14,537 bases of DNA from Bacteroidota bacterium (GCA_030824295.1 JAVBYA010000110.1:1-14537), one strand, 5' to 3'. Shown: positions 1 through 5,986, counted from the stretch's first letter. Notes: generated by a model from the letters alone, not told the origin. Numbers and translations are program-made.

Positions 1-219
1 CTGGCAACATCCAACGCCTGTATGTGCGGCGATATCGTTGACGTGCTCCCGCTCTCCCAGTCCACCGTGTCGCAGCATTTGCGCGAACTGAAGAATGCCG
101 GACTGATCAAAGGGACCATCGACGGCACGTCCGTCTGTTACTGCCTGAACGAACAGGGATGGAACGAGATGCAGTCGATGCTCGGCCAGTTCCTGGTCAC
201 CATGAAAAAGTGCTGTTAA
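1..219 (+). CDS. arsR: ArsR-family metalloregulator, 5'-truncated by the window edge
   Basis: Winged-helix repressor of the ArsR/SmtB family, expected to leave its operator when it binds As(III)/Sb(III). The reading frame is open from base 1, so the gene starts before the window; 72 C-terminal residues are visible. They begin at a CMCGD motif (Cys7 and Cys9 of the visible part), the place where ArsR-type sensors carry their thiolate ligands. The recognition helix SQSTVSQHLRELKNAGL and a beta-wing ending in CYC follow. The protein ends KKCC, so further Cys pairs could take part in metal binding. It is first in a + strand run leading to arsM, arsC and acr3, which fits autoregulation of an ars operon. 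The internal ATG at 22 is unlikely to be the start because it would remove part of the metal site and the preceding helix. The family call is firm; the exact metal is inferred from the neighbours. Confidence 0.9.
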   Translation: MATSNACMCGDIVDVLPLSQSTVSQHLRELKNAGLIKGTIDGTSVCYCLNEQGWNEMQSMLGQFLVTMKKCC

Positions 220-237
220 AAAAATTTTCTCACACCC

Positions 238-253
238 ATCGTATTATTACGAT
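238..253. promoter_or_regulatory. Inverted repeat, candidate ArsR operator or internal promoter site
   Basis: ATCGTA and TACGAT form 6-bp perfect arms around TTAT in the 53-bp gap between arsR and the Cys-rich micro-ORF. Short AT-rich dyads of this kind are usual ArsR operators, and the site overlaps a possible -10 region. It does not resemble the operator at 2810-2841. That it binds ArsR is inference. Confidence 0.4.
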
Positions 254-272
254 ACAATGAAAGGATACCGCC

Positions 273-350
273 ATGAACGCGACCGAAACGAAAGAACCGT
301 GCTGCGGAACCGATTGCTGCTCCGGCTCGACCACCAAAGGAGGGAAGTGA
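273..350 (+). CDS. Cys-rich 25-residue micro-ORF between arsR and arsM
   Basis: This ORF encodes 25 residues and contains CC-GTD-CC at residues 10-16, followed by a polar Ser/Thr/Lys/Gly tail. An AAAGGA ribosome-binding site at 260-265 lies 7 nt before its ATG, and its TGA ends one base before the arsM ATG. Its last codons contain the strong arsM ribosome-binding site (AAAGGAGGG, 336-344), so translation of the two is probably coupled. The vicinal Cys pairs resemble CC-GSGG-CC at residues 30-37 of ArsM just downstream, so the peptide may be a thiolate metal-binding or arsenic-handing peptide, or a leader whose translation opens the arsM start. I do not recognise a named family. Support rests on the ribosome-binding site, the tight spacing and the unusual composition. 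Confidence 0.5.
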   Translation: MNATETKEPCCGTDCCSGSTTKGGK

Positions 351-351
351 T

Positions 352-1164
352 ATGGCCTCCGATCAGGAACTGAAAGAGCTCGTCAAAGAGAAATACGGGG
401 AGATCGCTCTCCAGTCCAAGGAACAGAATGAGACCTCCTGCTGCGGCAGCGGCGGATGCTGCTCCACCGATTCCACCTACACCATCATGTCCGAAGATTA
501 CACGCAGCTCAGCGGTTACGTTGCCGATGCGGACCTCGGGCTCGGCTGCGGCATCCCGACGCAGTTCGCGCAGATGAAACCGGGCGATACGGTGGTGGAC
601 CTCGGCTCCGGCGCGGGGAATGATGCCTTCGTTGCCCGTTCCATTGTTGGTGAGACAGGACGCGTGATCGGTATCGACATGACCGAACCGATGCTGGAGA
701 AGGCGAACAAGAACGCAAAGACACTCGGCTTCACCAATGTGGAGTTCCGGCTCGGTGATATCGAGAATATGCCGATCGATGCTGACACGGCGGATGTGGT
801 GGTCAGCAACTGCGTGATGAACCTTGTGCCGGACAAACAGAAAGCATTCGCAGAGACATTCCGCATCATGAAACCCGGAGGACACTTCTCCATTTCCGAC
901 ATCGTCCTGAAAGGCACGCTGCCGGAGAACATCCGCAATGCCGCGATCATGTATGCGGGCTGCGTCTCCGGTGCACAGCAGAAGGAAGAGTATCTCCGGA
1001 CGATCTCGGACGCCGGATTCGTCAACGTGACGGTGCAGAAGGAACGCGAGATCAATGTACCGGACGCACTGCTCGTGCAGTACATCTCTCTGGAGGAAGC
1101 TCTCGCCTTCCGCAAGAGCGGCGGAGGCATCTTCAGCATCAACGTCTACGCCGAAAAACCGTAG
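352..1164 (+). CDS. arsM: Arsenite S-adenosylmethionine methyltransferase ArsM
   Basis: Cytosolic SAM-dependent enzyme that methylates As(III) stepwise to methyl- and dimethylarsenicals. The 270-residue length is normal for bacterial ArsM. The SAM-binding loop VDLGSGAGND is at residues 82-91, with the acidic second motif GIDMTEPML at 107-115. The three cysteines that bind As(III) in characterised ArsM enzymes are present in their usual contexts: Cys66 in LGLGCGIPT, Cys154 in VSNCVMNL and Cys204 in YAGCVSGA. An N-terminal CC-GSGG-CC patch at 30-37 adds possible ligands. The start at 352 follows AAAGGAGGG by 7 nt. The product methylarsenite is more toxic than arsenite, so the ArsP-type exporter encoded 2 kb downstream is a logical partner. 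Confidence 0.96.
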   Translation: MASDQELKELVKEKYGEIALQSKEQNETSCCGSGGCCSTDSTYTIMSEDYTQLSGYVADADLGLGCGIPTQFAQMKPGDTVVDLGSGAGNDAFVARSIVGETGRVIGIDMTEPMLEKANKNAKTLGFTNVEFRLGDIENMPIDADTADVVVSNCVMNLVPDKQKAFAETFRIMKPGGHFSISDIVLKGTLPENIRNAAIMYAGCVSGAQQKEEYLRTISDAGFVNVTVQKEREINVPDALLVQYISLEEALAFRKSGGGIFSINVYAEKP

Positions 1165-1176
1165 AGCAATGATCTT

Positions 1177-1253
1177 GAAATTAATAATGAAATGCAGAAT
1201 GGAGAATGATGAATTTTCCATTCTGCATTCTTAATTCTCCATTCTATATTATT
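1177..1253. repeat. Degenerate heptamer repeat folding as a long hairpin, arsM-arsC spacer
   Basis: The spacer can be read as eleven 7-bp words in register, for example AATGCAG, AATGGAG, AATGATG (from 1191), then CATTCTG, CATTCTT, AATTCTC, CATTCTA (1219-1246). The first half is roughly the complement of the second. As a result 1191-1207 pairs with 1213-1229 (17 bp, one G-U, 5-nt loop), while 1196-1207 can instead pair perfectly with 1234-1245 (12 bp). No long T-run follows, so a simple terminator is unlikely. Possible roles are mRNA processing or altering arsC/acr3 expression relative to arsM. Confidence 0.75.
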
Positions 1254-1256
1254 CTT

Positions 1257-1670
1257 ATGCGCATCCTCATCCTCTGCACCGGAAACTCCTGCCGCTCCCA
1301 GATGGCGGAAGGTTTTTTGAAATCATTCGATCCGTCGTGGGAGGTCCTCTCCGCCGGAACAAAAGCGGCCGCCCGCGTTCACCCTCTCGCCGTACAGGTG
1401 ATGGACGAGATCGGTATCGATCTGTCCAAGAATTATCCGAAGACGGTCGATTCGCTTCTTTCGCAATCATTCGATTTCGTTATCACCGTCTGCGGGAATG
1501 CGAAAGAGACCTGTCCCGTTTTTATCGGCAGCGTGAAACACCGCATCCATATCGGATTCGACGATCCGGCGGAAGCAACGGGAACGGAAGAAGAGATCCT
1601 CGCAGAATTCAGACGCATCCGCGATGAGATCAAAAAGGGATTCCATGACTTTTATCTGGGGAACCGATGA
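1257..1670 (+). CDS. arsC: Arsenate reductase ArsC, thioredoxin-coupled type
   Basis: Reduces As(V) to As(III) in the cytosol using a low-molecular-weight tyrosine-phosphatase fold. The P-loop CTGNSCRS starts at residue 7 and carries the nucleophilic Cys and the oxyanion-binding Arg. The two resolving cysteines of the thioredoxin-dependent class are both present in VCGNAKETCP, seven residues apart, as in the Staphylococcus pI258 enzyme. The DP of FDDPAEA supplies the usual general acid. The ATG at 1257 gives 137 residues, the family length. A start at 1206 would add a hydrophobic extension encoded by the heptamer repeat and is rejected. No clear ribosome-binding site precedes 1257. The stop overlaps the acr3 start (ATGA), so reduction and efflux are translationally linked. 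Confidence 0.95.
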   Translation: MRILILCTGNSCRSQMAEGFLKSFDPSWEVLSAGTKAAARVHPLAVQVMDEIGIDLSKNYPKTVDSLLSQSFDFVITVCGNAKETCPVFIGSVKHRIHIGFDDPAEATGTEEEILAEFRRIRDEIKKGFHDFYLGNR

Positions 1671-2719
1671 GCACGCTGACCAAGAAACTCTCCTTCCTCG
1701 ACCGGTATCTCACGCTCTGGATCTTCCTTGCAATGGCGATCGGCGTTCTCTCCGGCTCCCTCTTCCCGGGCATCGTCACGTTCTGGGACTCCATGAGCAG
1801 CGGCACCACCAGCATCCCCATCGCCGTCGGACTCATCCTGATGATGTATCCTCCCCTCGCCAAAGTTAAGTATGAGGAATTGGCCGATGTGTTCCGCAAC
1901 CGGAAGGTCCTGCTCCTCTCGCTGGTGCAGAACTGGCTCATCGGTCCGGTGCTGATGTTCATCCTCGCCGTCATCTTCCTGCAGGATTATCCTGAATACA
2001 TGGCCGGCCTGATCATGATCGGTCTCGCCCGCTGCATCGCGATGGTCATTGTCTGGAATGAACTCGCACAAGGGGACACGGAATACGCCGCCGGACTGGT
2101 CGCTTTCAACTCCATCTTCCAGGTGCTCTTCTTCCCCGTCTACGCCTACATGTTCCTGACGCTCTTCCCGCAGTGGCTCGGACTTCGCTCCTTCGCCGTG
2201 GATATCACCATCGGACAGATCGCGGAGAGTGTCTTCATCTATCTTGGTGTACCGTTCATTGCCGGCATCCTCACGCGCTTCTTCCTGCTCCGTGCGAAAG
2301 GGCGCGATTGGTATCAGCGCACGTTCATTCCCCGCATCTCCCCGCTCACGCTCGTTGCGCTGCTCTTCACGATCATGGTGATGTTCTCGTTGAAAGGCGA
2401 ATACATCGTCGCCATCCCGATGGATGTGCTCCGCATCGCGCTGCCGCTGGTGATCTATTTCCTCATCATGTTCTCCATCTCGTTCTATCTTGGTCACAGG
2501 AGCGGCGCGGGATACGAGAAGACCGTCACGCTCTCCTTCACCGCCGCCAGCAACAACTTCGAGCTTGCCATCGCCGTGGCGATCGCTGTGTTCGGCATCC
2601 ATTCCGGCGCGGCGTTCGCCGCAGTGATCGGTCCGCTGGTCGAAGTGCCGGTACTCATCGGACTGGTGAACGTGGCGCTCTGGTGGAAGAAGAAATATTT
2701 TGCTTCCGCCGTTTCCTGA
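1667..2719 (+). CDS. acr3: Arsenite efflux permease, ACR3 family
   Basis: Inner-membrane As(III) exporter of the bile/arsenite/riboflavin transporter superfamily. It has 350 residues and about ten hydrophobic segments. The ACR3 signature GLARCIAMVIVWNE holds the essential transport Cys (Cys123). A conserved acidic residue lies in SNNFELAIA (Glu299), 176 residues later, which as far as I recall matches the spacing of the essential Cys/Glu pair in characterised ACR3 proteins. The IGPLVEVPVLIGLV segment near the end is also typical. The ATG overlaps the arsC stop by 4 bp. It lacks the extra domains of the ArsB family and should not be named ArsB in the strict sense. This is the last gene of the first arsenic unit. 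Confidence 0.95.
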   Translation: MSTLTKKLSFLDRYLTLWIFLAMAIGVLSGSLFPGIVTFWDSMSSGTTSIPIAVGLILMMYPPLAKVKYEELADVFRNRKVLLLSLVQNWLIGPVLMFILAVIFLQDYPEYMAGLIMIGLARCIAMVIVWNELAQGDTEYAAGLVAFNSIFQVLFFPVYAYMFLTLFPQWLGLRSFAVDITIGQIAESVFIYLGVPFIAGILTRFFLLRAKGRDWYQRTFIPRISPLTLVALLFTIMVMFSLKGEYIVAIPMDVLRIALPLVIYFLIMFSISFYLGHRSGAGYEKTVTLSFTAASNNFELAIAVAIAVFGIHSGAAFAAVIGPLVEVPVLIGLVNVALWWKKKYFASAVS

Positions 2720-2752
2720 TAGTAGGAATTGAAAGAGTACTTTCCTTTTCAC

Positions 2753-2804
2753 GCCATCCTGATTCCCGTATACCTCCGTTTTTCGCATGAAACAGCAGGA
2801 TGGC
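2753..2804. other. 9-bp stem with 34-nt loop after acr3
   Basis: GCCATCCTG (2753-2761) and CAGGATGGC (2796-2804) are perfect complements just upstream of the second operator. No T-run follows, so an intrinsic terminator is doubtful. It may protect the 3' end of the acr3 message or be chance. Confidence 0.3.
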
Positions 2805-2809
2805 TGTGG

Positions 2810-2841
2810 CATACTATATGAGTACTTACTCATATAGTATG
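2810..2841. promoter_or_regulatory. Perfect 15+2+15 palindrome, operator of the second ArsR
   Basis: CATACTATATGAGTA and its exact complement TACTCATATAGTATG flank the dinucleotide CT. The site ends 27 bp before the arsR start at 2869 and contains -10-like sequences (TACTAT/TATAGT), so bound repressor would block RNA polymerase. A gapped palindrome this long and exact directly before an arsR gene is the usual autoregulatory operator layout. It separates the two arsenic units and implies independent control of unit B. Confidence 0.8.
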
Positions 2842-2868
2842 TAATGACCATCGTCGAGGACGGAATCC

Positions 2869-3168
2869 ATGATCCAACGAAAAGCTGCACTGCTAATGGC
2901 GATCGCCCATCCGAACCGCATCAGGATCCTGGAGGAATTACGGTCCGAGGTGAAATGTAACTGTGAACTCGCACCGGCACTCGGTCTTGAGCAGTCCAAT
3001 CTTTCCCGTCATCTCAAAGTGCTGACCCAGGCCGGCATCCTGATCTCCTGGAAGGATGGTCTGCGTGTGAACTACAAGATCGCCGATGAGCGTATCTTCG
3101 ATGTTCTCGATCGGATAGAGCGTGTGGCCGCGCAGAATGTCCCGGTATTGGAAACAGAGTTATCATAA
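2869..3168 (+). CDS. arsR: ArsR/SmtB-family metalloregulator
   Basis: Complete 99-residue winged-helix repressor. Cys30 and Cys32 in EVKCNCELAPAL line up with the ELCVCDLCTAL As(III) site of the classical ArsR, but the third Cys is an Ala here. The DNA-reading helix is EQSNLSRHLKVLTQAGI (41-57), and the wing is WKDGLRVNYKI. A GAGGA ribosome-binding site lies 8 nt before the ATG. It follows its presumed operator and precedes the permease, thioredoxin and CcdA genes, so it most likely controls unit B. It differs from the regulator at 1-219, which has a CMCGD site and a KKCC tail, so the two may respond to different forms of arsenic. That is inference. Confidence 0.93.
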   Translation: MIQRKAALLMAIAHPNRIRILEELRSEVKCNCELAPALGLEQSNLSRHLKVLTQAGILISWKDGLRVNYKIADERIFDVLDRIERVAAQNVPVLETELS

Positions 3169-3185
3169 TTTTTTTGCTCCGCGAT

Positions 3186-3260
3186 ATGGATGATCACGCA
3201 TGCGACCATCCGTCTCACCATCATCACCGCCATTATGAAACAACTTTCAGCAGCGAATAA
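3186..3260 (+). CDS. Possible His-rich 24-residue micro-ORF overlapping the permease start
   Basis: The ATG at 3186 opens a 24-residue frame with HACDHPSHHHHRHY at residues 4-17: seven His and one Cys in 14 residues, a strong metal-binding composition. It ends in TAA at 3258-3260, 26 bp inside the permease gene in another frame. No good ribosome-binding site is visible. It may be a real metal-sensing leader peptide coupled to the permease, the remains of a His-rich permease N-terminus separated by a frameshift, or chance reading of CAC/CAT runs. Confidence 0.3.
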   Translation: MDDHACDHPSHHHHRHYETTFSSE

Positions 3261-4263
3261 ATTCAGCATGGTCGTTCTCCTGCTGCCCGTCTGGATCGCT
3301 CTCTATCTTTCCCTTGACCGTCTCACGCGCGTCATCGTCTATTCCTTCCTGTCGATGCCGGAGGATGAGCATCTGACCAGGGCGGTATACTTCTTCATCT
3401 TCGAAGTGCCGAAGGTCCTGCTGCTGTTGACGCTCATCGTTTTTGTTGTCGGCATCATCCGCACCTATTTCTCTCCGGAAAAGACCCGCGCCGCACTGGA
3501 AGGGAAACCGCTGTTCGTCGGGAATGTCATGGCAAGTTCCCTCGGCATCGTCACACCGTTCTGTTCCTGTTCCGCCATTCCGTTGTTCCTGGGATTCGTT
3601 GAAGCAGGGATACCGCTGGGCGTCACCTTCTCTTTCCTAATCGCCGCTCCCATGATCAACGAAGTGGCGATCGTACTGCTGTTCGGACTCTTCGGGTGGG
3701 AAACGGCGCTCCTCTACGTCATCATGGGATTGATCATCGCCGTCACCTCCGGCTGGGTGATCGGCAGACTCAAACTGGAGCGGTACGTGGAGGAATGGGT
3801 CTACAAGATTCGGTCGCAGCATGCTCCGGTGGAGGAGCAGCCGCTGACGCTGACCGACCGGATCGACCACGGTTGGGATGCTGTGAAGGACGTCGTAGGA
3901 AAAGTGTGGCTCTATATCATGATCGGCATTGCCGTTGGTGCCGGTGTGCATGGATATGTACCGGAGAACTTCATGGCCGGCATCATGGGCAAGGATGTCT
4001 GGTGGTCTGTGCCGCTCTCCGTGGTGATCGGTATTCCGATGTATTCCAATGCTGCAGGGATCATCCCGATCGTGCAGGCGCTGCTGGGAAAAGGCGCATC
4101 GCTCGGCACCGCGCTGGCGTTCATGATGTCCGTCATTGGACTTTCGCTTCCCGAGATGATCATCCTGAAAAAGGTCCTCAAGATACAATTGATCGCCGCA
4201 TTTGCGGGGATCGTCGGGATAGGGATCATGATCGTCGGTTTCATCTTTAATGCTGTCTATTGA
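3235..4263 (+). CDS. arsP: ArsP-type (DUF318/UPF0718) permease
   Basis: Inner-membrane permease of the family that includes ArsP, which exports trivalent organoarsenicals such as methylarsenite. The hallmark TPFCSCSAIPLF places a CSCS cluster at the mouth of a membrane helix (residues 110-113 from this start), followed by GIPLGVTFSFLIAAPMINEV. A second, related half contains GIPMYSNAAGIIPIV and FMMSVIGLSLPEM. There are about eight membrane spans, with a cytosolic loop around 195-225. The start at 3235 gives 342 residues. An upstream ATG at 3190 adds 15 residues, but that stretch coincides with the His-rich micro-ORF; neither start has a clear ribosome-binding site. With arsM upstream, export of methylated As(III) is the likely role. 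Other family members are uncharacterised, so the substrate is inferred. Confidence 0.85.
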   Translation: MKQLSAANKFSMVVLLLPVWIALYLSLDRLTRVIVYSFLSMPEDEHLTRAVYFFIFEVPKVLLLLTLIVFVVGIIRTYFSPEKTRAALEGKPLFVGNVMASSLGIVTPFCSCSAIPLFLGFVEAGIPLGVTFSFLIAAPMINEVAIVLLFGLFGWETALLYVIMGLIIAVTSGWVIGRLKLERYVEEWVYKIRSQHAPVEEQPLTLTDRIDHGWDAVKDVVGKVWLYIMIGIAVGAGVHGYVPENFMAGIMGKDVWWSVPLSVVIGIPMYSNAAGIIPIVQALLGKGASLGTALAFMMSVIGLSLPEMIILKKVLKIQLIAAFAGIVGIGIMIVGFIFNAVY

Positions 4264-4276
4264 CAAAGGAATGACC

Positions 4277-4519
4277 ATGAAGATCAAAGTATTGGGCTCC
4301 GGCTGCACGAACTGCAAAACACTGGAGAAGCGGACCATCGAAGCGCTGGCAGCGCTGAGCATCACCGCGGAGATAGAGAAGGTCACGGAATACGCGGACA
4401 TTGCAACGTACGGCATCATGCGTACGCCCGGACTGGTGATCGACGGGAAGGTCGTCGTGCAGGGATATGTACCGACGGTCGAAAAACTGCAGGAGATCAT
4501 CCAAACACCGCTCGTGTAG
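4277..4519 (+). CDS. Small thioredoxin-fold protein (redox-active disulfide protein 2 / TM0996 type)
   Basis: Cytosolic 80-residue thioredoxin-fold protein. The active site GSGCTNCKTLE (Cys9 and Cys12) comes directly after the first strand. The cis-Pro loop is RTPGLVIDGKVV, with GYVPTVEKLQEII after it, typical of the minimal thioredoxins found beside DUF318 permeases. AAAGGA (4265-4270) lies 6 nt before this ATG. The ATG at 4271 would add two residues, and a start at 4250 overlapping the permease is less likely. It probably exchanges electrons or arsenic thiolates with ArsP (CSCS) or with the CcdA-like protein downstream. No target is shown by sequence alone. Confidence 0.88.
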   Translation: MKIKVLGSGCTNCKTLEKRTIEALAALSITAEIEKVTEYADIATYGIMRTPGLVIDGKVVVQGYVPTVEKLQEIIQTPLV

Positions 4520-4528
4520 ATCGAGCGG
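4508..4528. other. GC-rich hairpin over the stop codon of the first small thioredoxin gene
   Basis: CCGCTCG and CGAGCGG form a perfect 7-bp stem around TGTAGAT, which contains the TAG stop. No T-run follows. It starts the 125-bp gap before the second small thioredoxin gene and could damp read-through or stabilise the upstream message. Confidence 0.35.
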
Positions 4529-4644
4529 GTCAGGATCCTGCTGGAGTCCCGGTGATACACTTTCGCAGCACGACTATCTTCTCCGCTGGACAGTCCTTCA
4601 ATTCCGTTGAAGAATGCCGGTCCTTGCATAGAAAGACGATTCCT

Positions 4645-4884
4645 ATGACTACCATAAAAATTCTCGGTTCCGGATGTGCAAAATGCAGAACGCTGCACAC
4701 CAAAGTGCAGGAACTTGTTGCGACGAACGGCCTTACGGCAACGGTGACCAAGGTGGAGGACCTCGTTGAGATCATGAAATACGGGATCCTTTCAACGCCG
4801 GGATTGGTCGTCAATGAACAGGTGAAAAGCGCCGGTTCCGTTCCAAAGGACGATCAGATCCTCGCATGGCTGAGGGAGGGGTAG
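4645..4884 (+). CDS. Second small thioredoxin-fold protein, tandem paralogue
   Basis: A 79-residue paralogue of the protein at 4277-4519: GSGCAKCRTLH active site, STPGLVVNEQVK cis-Pro loop, GSVPKDDQILAWL end. The first strand and active site (IKILGSGC against IKVLGSGC) and the TPGLV loop are nearly the same in both, while the middle differs, so this is an old duplication. The ATG at 4645 starts at the conserved first strand. The upstream ATG at 4552 would add a 31-residue extension unlike the family. A GAAAGA stretch about 8 nt upstream may serve as a weak ribosome-binding site. The gene for the exported thioredoxin follows after 3 bp. Two non-identical CxxC proteins suggest two acceptors or two steps in a relay. 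Confidence 0.87.
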   Translation: MTTIKILGSGCAKCRTLHTKVQELVATNGLTATVTKVEDLVEIMKYGILSTPGLVVNEQVKSAGSVPKDDQILAWLREG

Positions 4885-4887
4885 CAC

Positions 4888-5283
4888 ATGAGAACACTCT
4901 CCGGTATCGCTGCACTCGTATGTTTCGTCTCATTCGCCTTGTCCGCACAGCCGCGGCGGCCGGCAGAACCGCCGGTGAAGAAAGCCAAGATAACGTTTGT
5001 GGAGCTCGGCTCCGTCAACTGCATCCCGTGCAAGAAGATGCAGCCGGTCATGAAGGCGATCGAACAGAAATACGGCGCCGCAGTGGAAGTGATCTTCTAC
5101 GATGTTTGGACCGAAGCGCAAAAGCCGTTCGCGAAGAAGTATGGTGTCCGGCTGATCCCTACGCAGGTCTTCCTGGATGAGCACGGGAAGGAATTCTTCC
5201 GTCATGAAGGATTCTTCCCGGAAGAGGATATCCACAAGATCTTCAGGCAGCGGGGAGTGGTCCCGACCCGGACCGGCGGATGA
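4888..5283 (+). CDS. Exported thioredoxin-family protein
   Basis: 131 residues with a Sec signal peptide (about 1-20, ending ALSA before QPRRP), then a thioredoxin fold. The active site is CIPCKKM in GSVNCIPC; the usual Trp before the first Cys is replaced by Asn. The cis-Pro is in RLIPTQVFLDEHG, followed by FRHEGFFPEEDI. It should work in the periplasm, where reduction by the CcdA-like protein encoded next door is the natural electron source. A strong GAGGGAGGGG ribosome-binding site spans the end of the preceding gene. ArsF of the nitroaromatic-arsenical system also sits beside a CcdA-like gene, but this protein reads as an ordinary thioredoxin of the CIPC type, so I do not use the ArsF name. 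Confidence 0.9.
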   Translation: MRTLSGIAALVCFVSFALSAQPRRPAEPPVKKAKITFVELGSVNCIPCKKMQPVMKAIEQKYGAAVEVIFYDVWTEAQKPFAKKYGVRLIPTQVFLDEHGKEFFRHEGFFPEEDIHKIFRQRGVVPTRTGG

Positions 5284-5284
5284 T

Positions 5285-5986
5285 ATGATCGACCCTCTGT
5301 TCACCGCTCTCTACGATGCTTTGTCCGGACCAGCATGGTTGGTGCTTCTCTCTTCGTTCGGATGGGGCGTCGCATCCATCCTGCTCTCTCCGTGCCATCT
5401 CTCCAGCATCCCTCTCGTCGTCGGATTCATCAGCTCTCAGGGAAGCGTGTCGCTGCGCCGGACATTCCTCATCTCTCTCATCTTCGCTGTCGGAATATTG
5501 CTCACCATCGCGCTGATCGGTGTTGTCACTGCATCCATGGGACGGCTGATGGGAGATGTCGGCACCATCGGCAATTATTTCGTAGCGTCGATCTTCTTTC
5601 TCGTCGGATTGTATCTGCTGGACGTGATCACGCTGGATTGGAATACAGCAGGATTGCGGCGGACACACCTGCGCGGGTTACCGGCTGCATTCGTTTTGGG
5701 ATTACTCTTTGGGATCGCCTTGGGTCCCTGCACATTCGCCTACATGGCTCCCGTGCTGGGCATGGTATTCCAAACCGCACAGACAGATTATCTTTTCTCC
5801 ATGGCACTGCTCCTCTCCTTTGGTGTTGGACATTGCGCCGTGATCGTCGGAGCAGGAACGCTGACCGGAAAAGTACAGCAGTATCTGCAGTGGAGCGATC
5901 GTTCACCTGCACTGCTTCGCGTGAAGCACGTCTGCGGTGTACTGGTGATGCTCGGCGGTGTCTATCTGATTGTGCTGACATTCTAA
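5285..5986 (+). CDS. ccdA: CcdA/DsbD-beta-like membrane electron carrier
   Basis: 233 residues with six membrane spans. It carries the paired cysteines that define CcdA: SPCHLSSIPLVVGF (Cys37) in the first helix and its pseudo-symmetric repeat GPCTFAYMAPVLG (Cys149) in the fourth. These pass electrons from cytosolic thioredoxin to periplasmic thiol proteins. Extra cysteines occur at 184 and 217. The start at 5285 lies one base after the stop of the exported thioredoxin; the longer frame from 5177 overlaps that gene and is rejected. The context suggests a dedicated shuttle: small cytosolic CxxC proteins, CcdA, exported CxxC protein. The alternative is ArsG, a CcdA-like protein proposed to export aromatic aminoarsenicals; sequence alone does not separate the two here. 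Confidence 0.88.
   Translation: MIDPLFTALYDALSGPAWLVLLSSFGWGVASILLSPCHLSSIPLVVGFISSQGSVSLRRTFLISLIFAVGILLTIALIGVVTASMGRLMGDVGTIGNYFVASIFFLVGLYLLDVITLDWNTAGLRRTHLRGLPAAFVLGLLFGIALGPCTFAYMAPVLGMVFQTAQTDYLFSMALLLSFGVGHCAVIVGAGTLTGKVQQYLQWSDRSPALLRVKHVCGVLVMLGGVYLIVLTF

Noticed and set aside
247..1221. Long minus-strand open frame opposite arsM
   Set aside because: It lies fully opposite a clear ArsM gene, has low-complexity His/Arg/Glu-rich translation and no recognisable domain; it is a shadow of GC-rich third positions.
1206..1256. Longer arsC start at 1206
   Set aside because: The added residues are encoded by the heptamer repeat and are not found in ArsC; the ATG at 1257 starts directly at the first strand before the P-loop.
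1652..2890. 412-codon minus-strand open frame opposite acr3
   Set aside because: The translation is dominated by Glu, Asp, His and Arg with no domain, as expected opposite a hydrophobic membrane protein; it also crosses the palindromic operator.
4552..4644. N-terminal extension of the second small thioredoxin
   Set aside because: The extension is unlike the family, which begins at the first strand; the ATG at 4645 is at the conserved position.
4645..5986. ArsE-ArsF-ArsG nitroaromatic arsenical system
   Set aside because: The order (small thioredoxin fold, exported thioredoxin fold, CcdA-like) is similar, but the exported protein has an ordinary CIPC thioredoxin site, and the CcdA-like protein keeps both canonical Cys positions. 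I kept it as an alternative rather than the call.
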